A stretch of 64,000 nucleotides of DNA from Agrobacterium cucumeris (GCF_030036535.1 NZ_CP080388.1:2134140-2198139), one strand, 5' to 3'; positions 53,986-63,060 are shown, numbered from the stretch's first letter. The notes: generated by a model from the sequence alone, not told the origin. Translations and numbers: made by a program.

Positions 53986-55737
53986 TCAGCCGAACGTGAA
54001 GGCGTAGGCCTGTACGCCGGGGTCGAGGAAACGGATGGCGAAGGTTCGCGCTTCGACGGTGCCGGACTGGCGGACGAGCTGGTAAAGGCGGGTTGAGGTG
54101 ATAGCGCCATTGCCCTCGGCATCCGTGTCGGCGCCATGGTCCTCACCCGGCGGATGCCCGTCGATGGTGACCTGGAAACGAACCGGTTTTCCGGCGGCGT
54201 CCGGCCCAAGGACCAGATGCAGGTCACGGGCGTTGAATCGATAGGTAATGCCGCCATCAGCCGCATCCAGTGCCGCCGCCTCCGCGCCAACGGTCCAACT
54301 GCCGGAGAGCCCCCATTCGTTGAGGGCCGGCGTGGCGACGGAATAGTCGCGCGGCATGTCTGTACGTATCGCCTCGTTCGAAGCGAAGTTTCGAGCCTGC
54401 CGGTAGCCTATATAGGTTTCGCCCGAGCGTATGTGCCCGATATCCGCACCGGCTTCGGCCCCTGTCGCCTGCGGGTTCACCGGTTCGGTGGCAGAGGCGC
54501 TGCTGCCGGCCTCGCGCAGCAGGTCCTGGATCGCCTCTTCGGTCTGCCGGTAATCGCCCTCGCCGAAATGGTGGTAGCGGATCTGGCCCTTGGCATCGAT
54601 AAGGTAATGCGCCGGCCAATAGCTGTTATCGAAGGCGCGCCAGATCCTGTAATCATTGTCAATTGCCACCGGGTAGTCGATCTTGAAGCCGGCGACGGCC
54701 TGCCTGACATTGTCGATCTTCTTTTCGAAGGCGAATTCGGGGGCGTGAACGCCGATGACGACGAGGCCCTGATCCCGATATTTCTCCGCCCAGGCACGCA
54801 CATAGGGAATAGTGCGGATGCAGTTGATGCATGAATAGGTCCAGAAGTCGACGAGGACGACCTTGCCATGCAACTGTTCGCGTGTGAGCGGCTGGGAGTT
54901 GAGCCACTCGACGGCACCATCAAGCGATGGCGCCTTGCCCTCAATCGGCAAACTCGACCGGGCCGTGGCAGCGCCATCGGCCGCCGCCGTCTCCACCTCA
55001 GGCGCTTTGGTGGTGTGGAGCCGATCGAGCACCTGCTGTTCGAAGGATGCCGTGTTCGCATAGGAAATCTGCGCCAGGAAACCCGTATCCAGACCGAGTG
55101 CGATGACTGCGACGCCGGCAAGCACCGCCGCGCCGAGCGCCTGCCGGATCCGCTCGCTGAAACCCAGTGAGCGTTTCATGGCCGTAAATACCCTGCCTCC
55201 GACCAGTATGGCGACGGCAAGCGAGGTGACTGCGCCGGCGGCATAGGCGGCAAGCAGCAGGCTGGTTTCCAGATTGGCTCCCTTCAGGGCCGCGCCTGTC
55301 AGCACGAGCCCGAGGATCGGTCCGGCGCAGGGTGCCCATAACAGGCCGGTGGCGATGCCGAGCGTCAGGGAGCCCGCGACCGCCGGCATTGACCCGGGCT
55401 TGCCCGCAGCATTGGCGAGCCGGTTGCCCAGGTCGACGACCGGGCGGGTGATGATGCTGGCAACATGGGGCGAGACGAGCGCGACACCGAAGACCGCAAG
55501 CAGCGCAAGCGCCCCGAACCGGCCATATTCATTGGCGCTGATTGCCCAGCTGCCGCCCACGGCGGCCAGTGTCGCAACGGCGCAGAAGGTTGCCGCCATT
55601 CCCGCAAGCAGGGGCAGCGTGCTGCGCAGGAACGGTTGCCCCGCCCGCGCAAAAACGAAGGGGAGGATGGGCAGGATACAGGGGCTGAGAATTGTCAGCG
55701 CCCCTCCGAGATAGGCAATGACCAGAAACGTCATCAT
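53986..55737 (-). CDS. DipZ-like thiol-disulfide transporter: CcdA, thioredoxin and C-terminal beta domain
   Basis: 583 residues, three parts. A CcdA/DsbD-type membrane domain (about 1-230) has the paired cysteines C20 (LSPCILP) and C136 (APCAGP). A TlpA/ResA-like periplasmic thioredoxin domain (about 255-415) has C302-x2-C305 (YSCINC). A C-terminal beta domain (about 430-583) resembles the carbohydrate-binding-like end of mycobacterial DipZ. It should carry reducing power from cytoplasm to periplasm. Two ATG codons open it. Copy C of the shared promoter lies 77 bases upstream, and a secreted hydrolase follows in the operon. Confidence 0.85.
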   Translation of the reverse strand: MMTFLVIAYLGGALTILSPCILPILPFVFARAGQPFLRSTLPLLAGMAATFCAVATLAAVGGSWAISANEYGRFGALALLAVFGVALVSPHVASIITRPVVDLGNRLANAAGKPGSMPAVAGSLTLGIATGLLWAPCAGPILGLVLTGAALKGANLETSLLLAAYAAGAVTSLAVAILVGGRVFTAMKRSLGFSERIRQALGAAVLAGVAVIALGLDTGFLAQISYANTASFEQQVLDRLHTTKAPEVETAAADGAATARSSLPIEGKAPSLDGAVEWLNSQPLTREQLHGKVVLVDFWTYSCINCIRTIPYVRAWAEKYRDQGLVVIGVHAPEFAFEKKIDNVRQAVAGFKIDYPVAIDNDYRIWRAFDNSYWPAHYLIDAKGQIRYHHFGEGDYRQTEEAIQDLLREAGSSASATEPVNPQATGAEAGADIGHIRSGETYIGYRQARNFASNEAIRTDMPRDYSVATPALNEWGLSGSWTVGAEAAALDAADGGITYRFNARDLHLVLGPDAAGKPVRFQVTIDGHPPGEDHGADTDAEGNGAITSTRLYQLVRQSGTVEARTFAIRFLDPGVQAYAFTFG

Positions 55738-55813
55738 CTTTTCCTTTCAGGCAGGAGTTCCGGCTTCGGGCGGCGAAGGCCACCCGGCGATGGCGTCAAT
55801 TTCCGGGCCTCAC

Positions 55814-55859
55814 GTATCCCTGATGTGTCGGCGCCTCGGTGAATTTGTAATCGAGTGTA
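55814..55859 (-). promoter_or_regulatory. Shared promoter element, copy C (DipZ-like operon)
   Basis: Minus strand: TAC-N7-TACA (55859-55846), 26 bases, then GGATAC (55819-55814), with GACACAT just before it. It lies 77 bases before the first gene of the operon. Confidence 0.65.
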
Positions 55860-55914
55860 AAAGCCGCCTCCGGCGCGCGGCTGCGAAAGCGAACGCAAAC
55901 AGCCCCGTCACGGG

Positions 55915-56424
55915 TTACGGCGCATATCGCGTGAAGACGAAATCGTGGTCCTTGACGTTGCCCTCGTGGCAGGAGAGGCAGGTCTCATGCTGCGCGGCAT
56001 CCACCGGCTTGCCGTCAACAAACCGCCCGAAGCCCCAGCCGTGGCTGCCGGTATATTTTTTGGAGTCCTTCACCATCACCTGCACGGTGGTTGCGGCTCC
56101 CGGCACAGTGGCCGGCGGAAACTCCGTTGACTGCCGCCGCTTATAGGCAAGCTTCACCAGTATCGAGCCGTCGGGAAAGGGCAGGGTCTTGGTCCTGTAG
56201 GCGTTGACGGCGATATCGTTTGCCAGAACAACGCGAAGCTCGTCCAGCGGCGGCGCTTCCTGTGCGGGTGCGATGAACGTCCAGTCACGGTATCCTTCGG
56301 GGAGTGTAACGCCGTAGATGGGGGAAGCGTTTTCCGGCGGCGTTTCCGCCCGGCTTGAATAAATGCTGCCAAAGCCTGCTGCCGCAACCGAAAGGGCAAC
56401 GGCGAAGAAAACCTGCTTTTCCAT
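55915..56424 (-). CDS. Cytochrome P460-family haem protein
   Basis: 169 residues from ATG 56424, with a signal peptide (about 1-25). The C-terminal haem site is C149-x2-C152-H153 (CLSCHEG). The fold resembles small cytochrome P460/cytochrome c'-beta proteins, which react with NO, hydroxylamine or peroxide. The presence of copy D of the shared promoter places it with ohr and the thiol-redox genes. No dedicated redox partner is visible. Confidence 0.8.
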   Translation of the reverse strand: MEKQVFFAVALSVAAAGFGSIYSSRAETPPENASPIYGVTLPEGYRDWTFIAPAQEAPPLDELRVVLANDIAVNAYRTKTLPFPDGSILVKLAYKRRQSTEFPPATVPGAATTVQVMVKDSKKYTGSHGWGFGRFVDGKPVDAAQHETCLSCHEGNVKDHDFVFTRYAP

Positions 56425-56473
56425 GAAAATCCTGCCTGATCCGAAAAAGATCAGGCAATGATCTGCGCCGCAG

Positions 56474-56519
56474 GTATCCGGCATGTTTCCAGAAACCTGC
56501 CTTTATGTATCAGATCGTA
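56474..56519 (-). promoter_or_regulatory. Shared promoter element, copy D (cytochrome P460)
   Basis: Minus strand: TAC-N7-TACA (56519-56506), 26 bases, then GGATAC (56479-56474), with GAAACAT just before it. Copy D and copy A share GGAAACATGCCGGATAC exactly. It lies 50 bases before the start. The remaining gap up to 56799 has no gene, only GCGAAGCG-agcc-CGCTTCGC (56594-56613). Confidence 0.65.
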
Positions 56520-56799
56520 GCAGGGCATGTGCCATTCCATCCGTGGCGAGATCAGTTTTCCCCGCGAAGCGTTTATTCCCCGTGTCGCCGCTTGCGAAGC
56601 GAGCCCGCTTCGCTGTCGGCGCGTCGATCGCCCGCCACCCCTGCATTCCCCTGAATTGCAGGCACAACAGCGGCTAACTTCACGTTTTGAAATAATCGGT
56701 CACCGAAAATGAGTTTCCATTCCGTGCGTGTGCGGTCATGTGTTTGTGAAGTTCGTATGAGCCATTGTTCTACGACACACGAATCAAAGAGCTGACAGC

Positions 56800-58146
56800 A
56801 TGGAAAACCCGTTTGCACTGAACCATCTTTCCGAGAACACGGTCTTCCGTAAGGGCGATGTTTTCGTCCTTTTCGGCGAACTGTTCGGCCGCGGATACGC
56901 AACCGGCCTGCTCGATGAAGCCAGACGGGCTGGAATGGAGATTGTCGGGATCACGGTCGGGCGGCGCGATGAGAACAACGTGCTGCGGCCGCTCAACGCC
57001 GAGGAACTGTCTTCGGCGGAGGCCCAGCTGGGCGGCAGGATCATCAACATCCCTCTCATGGCGGGTTTCGATCTGGATGCGCCCGAAGGCGGCCCAACGC
57101 CCACCGATCTCCTGGCAAATATGACGCTTGAGAGCTGGGAACACGACAAGCTCGACTGGGATTATCTCGGACAATGCCGCGATATCGCCACTGCGCGTTT
57201 TAAGGAATCGCTTTCAAAGGTCATGGCCGTTCTCGATGGCATGATCCCCGCCGGCCGCAATGTTTTCTTCGCCCACACAATGGCCGGAGGCATCCCGAAG
57301 GCGAAGGTATTCCTGGTCGTCGCCAATCGAATCTACAAGGGAACCGGAACCCGTCACATGTCGTCGCAGACCCTGCTCGACAGTGATCTGGGAAAACTCA
57401 TCCTGCAGAATTTTGACGAGGTCTCCGCAAACACCTTCCGCCATCTCATTGATTTCAGCGCGGCGATCCGCGAGCGCGTCGAAGCTTCGGGCGGACAGGT
57501 GCGATACACGGCCTATGGTTACCACGGATCAGCCGTCCTCATTGATGGAAGCTATCGTTGGCAGACCTACACCAACTACACGCAGGGTTATGCCAAGATG
57601 CGGCTCGAAGGCATTGCAGAGGAGGCCTGGGCGACAGGCATCAAGGCAACTGTCTATAACTGCCCCGAAATCCGCACCAATTCGTCCGATGTGTTCACGG
57701 GTATCGAGCTGCCCCTTATTCCGCTGCTGCTTGCATTGAAGAAAGAAAACGGCGGCCAATGGGCAGACGAACAGTGGCAGGCCTGCGAGCAGTTGCTGGC
57801 CGATGGCTTAACCATGGAAGACGTCTTCGGCAAGATCGCCGCCATGCAGGCCAGCGAGGTCATGCGTCCGTTCTATGATTTTTCGGCCTGGCCCATGGCA
57901 AACAGCCAGGCACAGGCTGATTTGACCATCGGTACCTCCAATGAGATCACCCAGATGCATCGCGACAGAAAGGTGATGATCAGCGACCTCCTGAGCGGCC
58001 TCGTTGTGAAGGCAACCGGACAGCTGATTTTCGGCGAAGCGTCCAAACCCTCCGGTCCTGTCCTGTGGCTCAATCACGATATCGTGGCTCGCCGACTGAA
58101 CGCTTCCCACGCGCATTCGAGGTCTGCCGCGCCGCTTGTCGCGTAG
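56800..58146 (+). CDS. Unrecognised 448-residue protein, possibly reductase-like (FabMG annotation group)
   Basis: 448 residues, no signal peptide. The N-terminus has a Rossmann-like beta-alpha-beta pattern (VFVLFGELFGRGYATGLLDEA, then MEIVGITVGRRDEN). I recall similar proteins annotated as enoyl-ACP-reductase FabMG family, but I am not certain of that link and no catalytic pair is obvious to me. It is divergent from cytochrome P460 but lacks the shared promoter element in its own orientation. It is a complete, native-looking gene. Confidence 0.55.
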   Translation: MENPFALNHLSENTVFRKGDVFVLFGELFGRGYATGLLDEARRAGMEIVGITVGRRDENNVLRPLNAEELSSAEAQLGGRIINIPLMAGFDLDAPEGGPTPTDLLANMTLESWEHDKLDWDYLGQCRDIATARFKESLSKVMAVLDGMIPAGRNVFFAHTMAGGIPKAKVFLVVANRIYKGTGTRHMSSQTLLDSDLGKLILQNFDEVSANTFRHLIDFSAAIRERVEASGGQVRYTAYGYHGSAVLIDGSYRWQTYTNYTQGYAKMRLEGIAEEAWATGIKATVYNCPEIRTNSSDVFTGIELPLIPLLLALKKENGGQWADEQWQACEQLLADGLTMEDVFGKIAAMQASEVMRPFYDFSAWPMANSQAQADLTIGTSNEITQMHRDRKVMISDLLSGLVVKATGQLIFGEASKPSGPVLWLNHDIVARRLNASHAHSRSAAPLVA

Positions 58147-58222
58147 GGAATGGAAACCTCACACCTTGAGGTGATGTGAAGGCTTCCAGGCATCGCTTGG
58201 AAACTCGGTGTTTTAGCCATGC

Positions 58223-58761
58223 AGCGATGAACGACTTTTTGCGACGAAACGTTTTGACAGGACACCCGCCGGCAGGCTCCACATGCACACGGCGAGCGGC
58301 CTGCTGAACGCCAGTCATCGGGAGGCCACCCTAATTATGAGCAACTACACAAGCTTACGCATATGATGACCCGCGACGCTGCGGAAGTCCTCAAGATGTT
58401 CCGAAACATGGTGTTCAATGTCTATGCCAGAAACCGCGACGACCATGCGAAGAACCACGCATTCCTTATGGACGGGAATGGTCGTTGGTCTCTGGCACCC
58501 GCATACGATCTTACTTTTTCGTCTGGACCAGGCGGAGAGCACAGCACGGCTATAGCCGGGGAAGGCAGAAACCCCGGCATGTCTCACCTTCTGGCAGTCT
58601 CTAAAGGGTCCTCGATTTCAGATCAGGATGCCCGGGAAGTCATCGAACAGGTTCGAGCGGCCGTAGACCGCTGGCCGCAGTTTGCTGAAGAAGCTCGGCT
58701 TTCCAGATCCCGCACCGCCGAGCTCGACGAATTCCTGAATGGTAATCGGCCTGCTTGCTGA
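58223..58761 (+). pseudogene. hipA relic (C-terminal half, frameshifted)
   Basis: Two adjacent frames spell one HipA kinase C-terminal half. Codons 58223-58333 read SDERLFATKRFDRTPAG..HTASGLLNASHREATL. From 58336 a new frame continues YEQLHKLTHMMTRD, then NRDDHAKNHAFL (catalytic Asp region) and LAPAYDLTFS (metal Asp). One missing base near 58333/58334 explains the shift (CTA-GAT-TAT expected). A stop lies just upstream, the N-terminal half is gone, and no hipB is visible. The DNA up to 58999 holds no supported gene. Confidence 0.75.
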
Positions 58762-58999
58762 AGGAGGTCAATCTGATCCACGGCGGAGAGGGTTGGAGGA
58801 TCGGTGCAGACCACGACCGTATCCGTCGCCCGTCACTTGGCCAGAAAACGAGAATGAGGGATGGACGAGTGCTACATCCGGTTTGCGCGTCAATTTACGG
58901 AATCGTCATGGCACTTTCACCTCGCGAGTGAAACCAAACCAATCTCTGCTTCGTATCTAGGCCAGCGGCCTGCTTGGCGCTAACGGAGAAAACGGTCTG

Positions 59000-59557
59000 A
59001 TGGAGCTTGGAAGGGACGATAAGCGGACGGGCTTGGCCGTAACCGATGACCTGACTAAGGCGACACTGACCGTTGCTTGGGTCATCATCCTCAACAAGCC
59101 GTTTTATCCGCTTTATGTCTGGTATCTGGTCGATGCCGGTGCTGCTGTGGCATCGCTCGTTACCCTGCTATCGGTGCCGTTTTTCCTTGCTATCCCGTTT
59201 CTGGCAAAGAAATCCCATCTGGCCGCGCGCCTGGCGCTTCCTCTTGTAGGAACGCTCGATACCCTGTTTGAAACAGCGATATTCGGCCACGCATCCGGCA
59301 CCGAATTTTTCTTTGCGGCCTGCATCATGCTGGCGACCATCTCGTTCCGTGCGGACGAGAAACTCTGGCAATATGCGACGGCAATTCTTGTCTTTATCGC
59401 CTTCTTCTGCTCGCGCACATTTCTGGGTGCGGCGCTGCAATCTTGGTCGGCAGATGATCTTGCAACGCTTCTCAATCTGAATGCGTTCTCCGCTGCCGGC
59501 CTCATGGCCTTTATCGCGCTTCGATATGCCGGCATGTCACGGCGAACTGACACCTGA
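59000..59557 (+). CDS. Hypothetical multi-pass membrane protein
   Basis: 185 residues with about six hydrophobic segments (from WVIILNKPFYPLYVWYLV near 27 to LMAFIALRYAG at the end). A family is not recognised. GGAG lies 11 bases upstream of the ATG. It is followed 26 bases later by a lipocalin gene and then an SDR gene, all on the same strand, forming a likely operon of envelope or lipid metabolism. Confidence 0.6.
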   Translation: MELGRDDKRTGLAVTDDLTKATLTVAWVIILNKPFYPLYVWYLVDAGAAVASLVTLLSVPFFLAIPFLAKKSHLAARLALPLVGTLDTLFETAIFGHASGTEFFFAACIMLATISFRADEKLWQYATAILVFIAFFCSRTFLGAALQSWSADDLATLLNLNAFSAAGLMAFIALRYAGMSRRTDT

Positions 59558-59583
59558 ACCCATTCGATCGACAGGAGGAGTCT

Positions 59584-60114
59584 ATGCAGAAAAATCGCAA
59601 GCGCATCATGGGTGCGCTGACATTCTCGCTTTTTCTATTCGCAGGCTCGCTCGCCGCGGCTGCCCCCAAGCCCGTTGCCGTTGACGCCGGTCACTATCGT
59701 GGCACATGGCTGGAAATCGGTCGCATGCCGATGCTTCTGACGGACGGATGCGTTGCCGGCTATTCCACCTACCGGCAAGGTAAGTCGGCCGATGAAGTGC
59801 TGGTCGAAGATGGCTGCCGCGAAGGCACGCCGCGGGGCAAATTGAAGACCATCTACGGTGTTGGAAAGATCGAGGACTTCGCGTCTACCAAGGCTAAGAT
59901 GAGGGTCCGTTACCCGCTTCTGATCACGTTCAATTATTGGGTGCTTTATAAATCGCCTGACAAGTCCTGGTTCATCAGTGCCAATCCATCCACCGACGAT
60001 GTCTGGGTTTACGCCCGCAACGTTCCGTCCAAAACGAAGCTCAACAGGATGATGATGAAAGTCCGTGAGCTGGGTTATGACGTCAAAAAGCTCGAATTTC
60101 CTGCCCAGAGATAA
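59584..60114 (+). CDS. Lipocalin (Blc-like)
   Basis: 176 residues. A signal peptide (about 1-27, AAAA cleavage area) leads the lipocalin start HYRGTWLEIGRMPM (the G-x-W motif). A later strand NPSTDDVWVYARN matches the family NPSxxYLWxLSR pattern. Bacterial lipocalins bind lipids, and Blc-type proteins serve membrane repair. No lipobox cysteine is visible, so it is probably periplasmic and soluble rather than outer-membrane anchored. It lies between a membrane protein and an SDR. Confidence 0.72.
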   Translation: MQKNRKRIMGALTFSLFLFAGSLAAAAPKPVAVDAGHYRGTWLEIGRMPMLLTDGCVAGYSTYRQGKSADEVLVEDGCREGTPRGKLKTIYGVGKIEDFASTKAKMRVRYPLLITFNYWVLYKSPDKSWFISANPSTDDVWVYARNVPSKTKLNRMMMKVRELGYDVKKLEFPAQR

Positions 60115-60133
60115 CCGCTGACGGAGCGCGCGG

Positions 60134-60835
60134 ATGATGAAGTCCCTTGAAGGCGGCTATCGAGCCATTGTCATCGGTGCGTCCGGCGGTATTGGCGCAG
60201 CACTGCTCGCGCGCCTCAAGGCCGATCCCCGGTGCGCGCTCGCCCTGCCTCTGTCTCGCAGCCGCGACGGTCTCGATGTCACCGACAAGACGACGGTTCG
60301 AGAAGCCGCTGCCCGTCTGGAGGACCAGCGCGGTTCATTCGATCTGATCTTCAACGCAACGGGTGCTTTGGTAGTCGATGGTGCCGGTCCGGAAAAGTCG
60401 ATACGGGCGATCGACGCCGGCCACATGGCGAAACAATTTGCGGTCAATGCCGTAGGGCCTGCACTGCTCCTGAAATATTTCACGCCGCTTTTGCAACGGG
60501 ACAGGCGAAGCGTCTTTGCCTCCCTGTCGGCGCGTGTTGGCTCGATTGGCGATAACCGGCTGGGCGGGTGGATTTCCTATCGCGCCGCGAAGGCCGCTCA
60601 AAATCAGATCATTCGAACCGCGGCGATAGAAATTGCCCGCGCCAACCCCCAAGCCATCATCGTCGCGCTGCATCCCGGAACAGTCGATACGAACCTGTCC
60701 CAGCCGTTTTCGAAGGGCAGAGACCTGTTCACCCCGGATCAATCGGCTGTGCGCCTTTTGGAAACGATCAACGGTATCGAGCAGAGCCAGACGGGGCAAT
60801 TTTTCGCCTATGATGGCTCAACTATAGAATGGTGA
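60134..60835 (+). CDS. Short-chain dehydrogenase/reductase (C-factor-like)
   Basis: 233 residues. NAD(P) motif VIGASGGIGAAL (13-24), NATG in place of NNAG, active-site YRAAK (Y-x3-K in WISYRAAKAAQN). It resembles CsgA/C-factor-type SDRs, which are small and often cell-envelope or lipid related. It is 19 bases downstream of the lipocalin gene and is followed by a strong terminator. Confidence 0.8.
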   Translation: MMKSLEGGYRAIVIGASGGIGAALLARLKADPRCALALPLSRSRDGLDVTDKTTVREAAARLEDQRGSFDLIFNATGALVVDGAGPEKSIRAIDAGHMAKQFAVNAVGPALLLKYFTPLLQRDRRSVFASLSARVGSIGDNRLGGWISYRAAKAAQNQIIRTAAIEIARANPQAIIVALHPGTVDTNLSQPFSKGRDLFTPDQSAVRLLETINGIEQSQTGQFFAYDGSTIEW

Positions 60836-60856
60836 GTTCTGGCGTATACAGTGCTG

Positions 60857-60894
60857 CTGCTTGCGAAGTCTCGGCTTCAAGCAGTCATATTTTT
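60857..60894 (+). terminator. Intrinsic terminator after the SDR gene
   Basis: CTGCTT (60857-60862) pairs with AAGCAG (60879-60884) and an inner GAAG/CTTC stem, followed by TCATATTTTT. It closes the membrane-protein/lipocalin/SDR operon and marks the edge of the AT-rich island. Confidence 0.75.
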
Positions 60895-61015
60895 AGGAAG
60901 AATGACTTTCTACCATTTTTGAAAAGGCACAGTCTTGCTCAATTTATTGCGTGATCGGCTTGCAGAATCACCTGTGTTTCCCTCAATTACTTAAAGTTGT
61001 ATCGGGAGCGCGTAG

Positions 61016-62074
61016 ATGCCATTGCAGAATTTGACAGTAAACAGGATTTGTTTGCACGAGGTTCATAGAAGATCTGATGCAGGGACAGTTGTTGAACCTA
61101 CATTGGGTACAGAACTCCTCGATTTGAGAGGACCCGCAATGGATGCCTTTCGGAGCCGGGTGATTGCGGCCTTCAAAAGCAACTCTCAGTGTATGGAAAT
61201 GATGATTCGGGCTTATGGCGATGGCAGCGTAATCTCGAATGGATTGCGGTTAATCGAGGCGGCGGACCAAGACTACATCACGATATCGGGCTTGTTTGCT
61301 GATGCGCTAGCTGGTGCCCAAACTTCACGTCAGATGCCAGGTGGCTTGGTTGTTATCTTTGATGGAACTATTGGCAATCCTGCAACGTCTTTTTTCGGCG
61401 TTATGAAGGCTGAACTGCATGAGGGCTTTATTAAAACAGACGACTTACAGGCCCGATTTGTTTCAGATCTGTTTCTAAGTCCCAAGACAAAACTCTACAA
61501 GATTGGCTTGTTTGTCAGCGATGGCCTCCGCCCGCGTCCGGAACTGCCCGATGGTTGGAGTGCGATTGTTTATGACAGCGCCATGAGTGCCGCGCAACGG
61601 GATAACGCGGCAACTTATTTTTATAGCTCATTTCTAGGTCTCGACATTCCTGATAATGCGGCGCAGCAGGTTCGGAAATTTTTTGAACATACAAGGGCAT
61701 TTATTCGGAACAGCGATTTAACAGACGAGGAAAAGGTTGATCTCTACAACGGGCTCTATACTTATCTGAAACTAGACAGAGGTAATACAATACAGACTTC
61801 GAGGTTTGCCGAAGCCTTTATGAATGAAGATCTCTCCGAGAAATACCTTCAACACATGCGACGCGAGCGGTTTCCGACGACTGCTCTCGCGAAAGATCTT
61901 TCCGAAGTCAGCGGAAATTTAAGGCTCCGCAAATTTAAGTTTCCCGGATCAATAACACTCAGCGGTCCGTCGGACGCGGTTCGCGAATTGGTTACCGTCG
62001 CGACTGTGGATGGCGACTCTGGGACGTTGTGGACCCAAATAACTATACGAGGGCAGATCGAGGCCCAAGAGTAA
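61016..62074 (+). CDS. 37-kDa nucleoid-associated-protein homologue (NA37/YejK-like)
   Basis: 352 residues, lower GC than the preceding genes. The N-terminus (NLTVNRICLHEV) and the C-terminal pattern (FPTTALAKDLSEVSGNLRLR followed by FKFPGSI and ITIRGQI) resemble E. coli YejK and relatives. Some of these bind DNA, and many uncharacterised members lie in defence or mobile islands. Its TAA shares the A with the ATG of the RelA/SpoT-domain gene, so the two are translationally coupled. The role is unknown; it could be a sensor, antitoxin or anchor for its partner. Confidence 0.65.
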   Translation: MPLQNLTVNRICLHEVHRRSDAGTVVEPTLGTELLDLRGPAMDAFRSRVIAAFKSNSQCMEMMIRAYGDGSVISNGLRLIEAADQDYITISGLFADALAGAQTSRQMPGGLVVIFDGTIGNPATSFFGVMKAELHEGFIKTDDLQARFVSDLFLSPKTKLYKIGLFVSDGLRPRPELPDGWSAIVYDSAMSAAQRDNAATYFYSSFLGLDIPDNAAQQVRKFFEHTRAFIRNSDLTDEEKVDLYNGLYTYLKLDRGNTIQTSRFAEAFMNEDLSEKYLQHMRRERFPTTALAKDLSEVSGNLRLRKFKFPGSITLSGPSDAVRELVTVATVDGDSGTLWTQITIRGQIEAQE

Positions 62075-63060
62075 TGACAAAGGAGGAAGAGCTTCTTGAG
62101 CGCTGGGACGCGGAGCAGGTAGTCTATGCTGCTTGGGGGAGGATGATCTCTAATCAAGTCTCCACTGCTTTAGGTCCCATTATCGCTCCGATTCGTCCCG
62201 ATTACTTTCTAAGAACACCTGTCGTGCCGAGAACAAAAGATGGCCAGAAGCTAGTCGAGAAAGCTTTCTATCGAAACAAAAACTATGCGAATCCTTATAA
62301 AGATATCACTGATAAGGTCGGAACGCGGTTCGTAGTTCTGTTAGGTAGTGAAATCCCGATCGTTGAAAAGGCTCTGACATCGATCAAAGGTTGGTATTTC
62401 TCTAAGGATCGTGATTACGAAGAGGAACAAAAGAAGAACCCTTTGCAGTTTGACTACGCGGCAGTACACTACGTGGTGCGCCCTGAAGCCAATGTTGAGT
62501 TTGAGGGCGTGCAGATACCAGCAGATACCCCCTGCGAGGTACAAATTAAAACAATTCTTCAGCATGCGTACAGCGAACTAACCCACGATACGATCTACAA
62601 GCCTCAAATCGAGGCGACACCAATGATGCAACGTAACGCTGCTAAAGCTATGGCGTTACTGGAGGCAACGAACGATTACTTTGAGAAAGTCGCGGAGGAC
62701 GTAAATAATGTGCTCACAAGCGTCCGTCACATGACGGCCGATCTTTCTTCCCTATACCGAACTGCGGTTGGTATTGATCCTAAGCCGACAGTTCTTGAAG
62801 GTCTCTTGTTGTCTGCATATGAAGATACTGCCGGCGATGGCTACGTTGCGCAAATCGAAGAAATGCTCGCAGAGCAGCCTTTCATTGCTGAATGCATTAA
62901 GACCCACATTGGGCAGAGAAACCCTTTGTTTAGCCAACCATCTGTACTTTTAGTCTATTTGTCAGTTGCTAGATCCCCTAACAGGGCTAAGTCTCAGTGG
63001 CCTTTGACTCCTGCAGAGATGGAGCCTTTGCTTAATGACTTAGGAGAGAGCATTCATTAA
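62074..63060 (+). CDS. RelA/SpoT-domain nucleotidyltransferase
   Basis: 328 residues, AT-rich. The synthetase core is intact: R53/K55 (PRTKDGQKL), D80/R85 (DITDKVGTRF), Y128 (QFDYAAVHY), E155 (EVQIKT) and H164/E168 (HAYSEL). There is no HD hydrolase domain and no TGS/ACT domain, so it is a standalone synthetase-like protein with an unrecognised helical C-terminus (about 185-328). Such proteins make (p)ppGpp or, as toxSAS, pyrophosphorylate tRNA or nucleotides. Coupling to the NA37-like gene suggests a toxin-antitoxin or abortive-infection unit. Confidence 0.72.
   Translation: MTKEEELLERWDAEQVVYAAWGRMISNQVSTALGPIIAPIRPDYFLRTPVVPRTKDGQKLVEKAFYRNKNYANPYKDITDKVGTRFVVLLGSEIPIVEKALTSIKGWYFSKDRDYEEEQKKNPLQFDYAAVHYVVRPEANVEFEGVQIPADTPCEVQIKTILQHAYSELTHDTIYKPQIEATPMMQRNAAKAMALLEATNDYFEKVAEDVNNVLTSVRHMTADLSSLYRTAVGIDPKPTVLEGLLLSAYEDTAGDGYVAQIEEMLAEQPFIAECIKTHIGQRNPLFSQPSVLLVYLSVARSPNRAKSQWPLTPAEMEPLLNDLGESIH

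Noticed and set aside
58739..58960. 73-codon open frame after the hipA relic
   Set aside because: Arg/Pro-rich product with no motif and no ribosome site.
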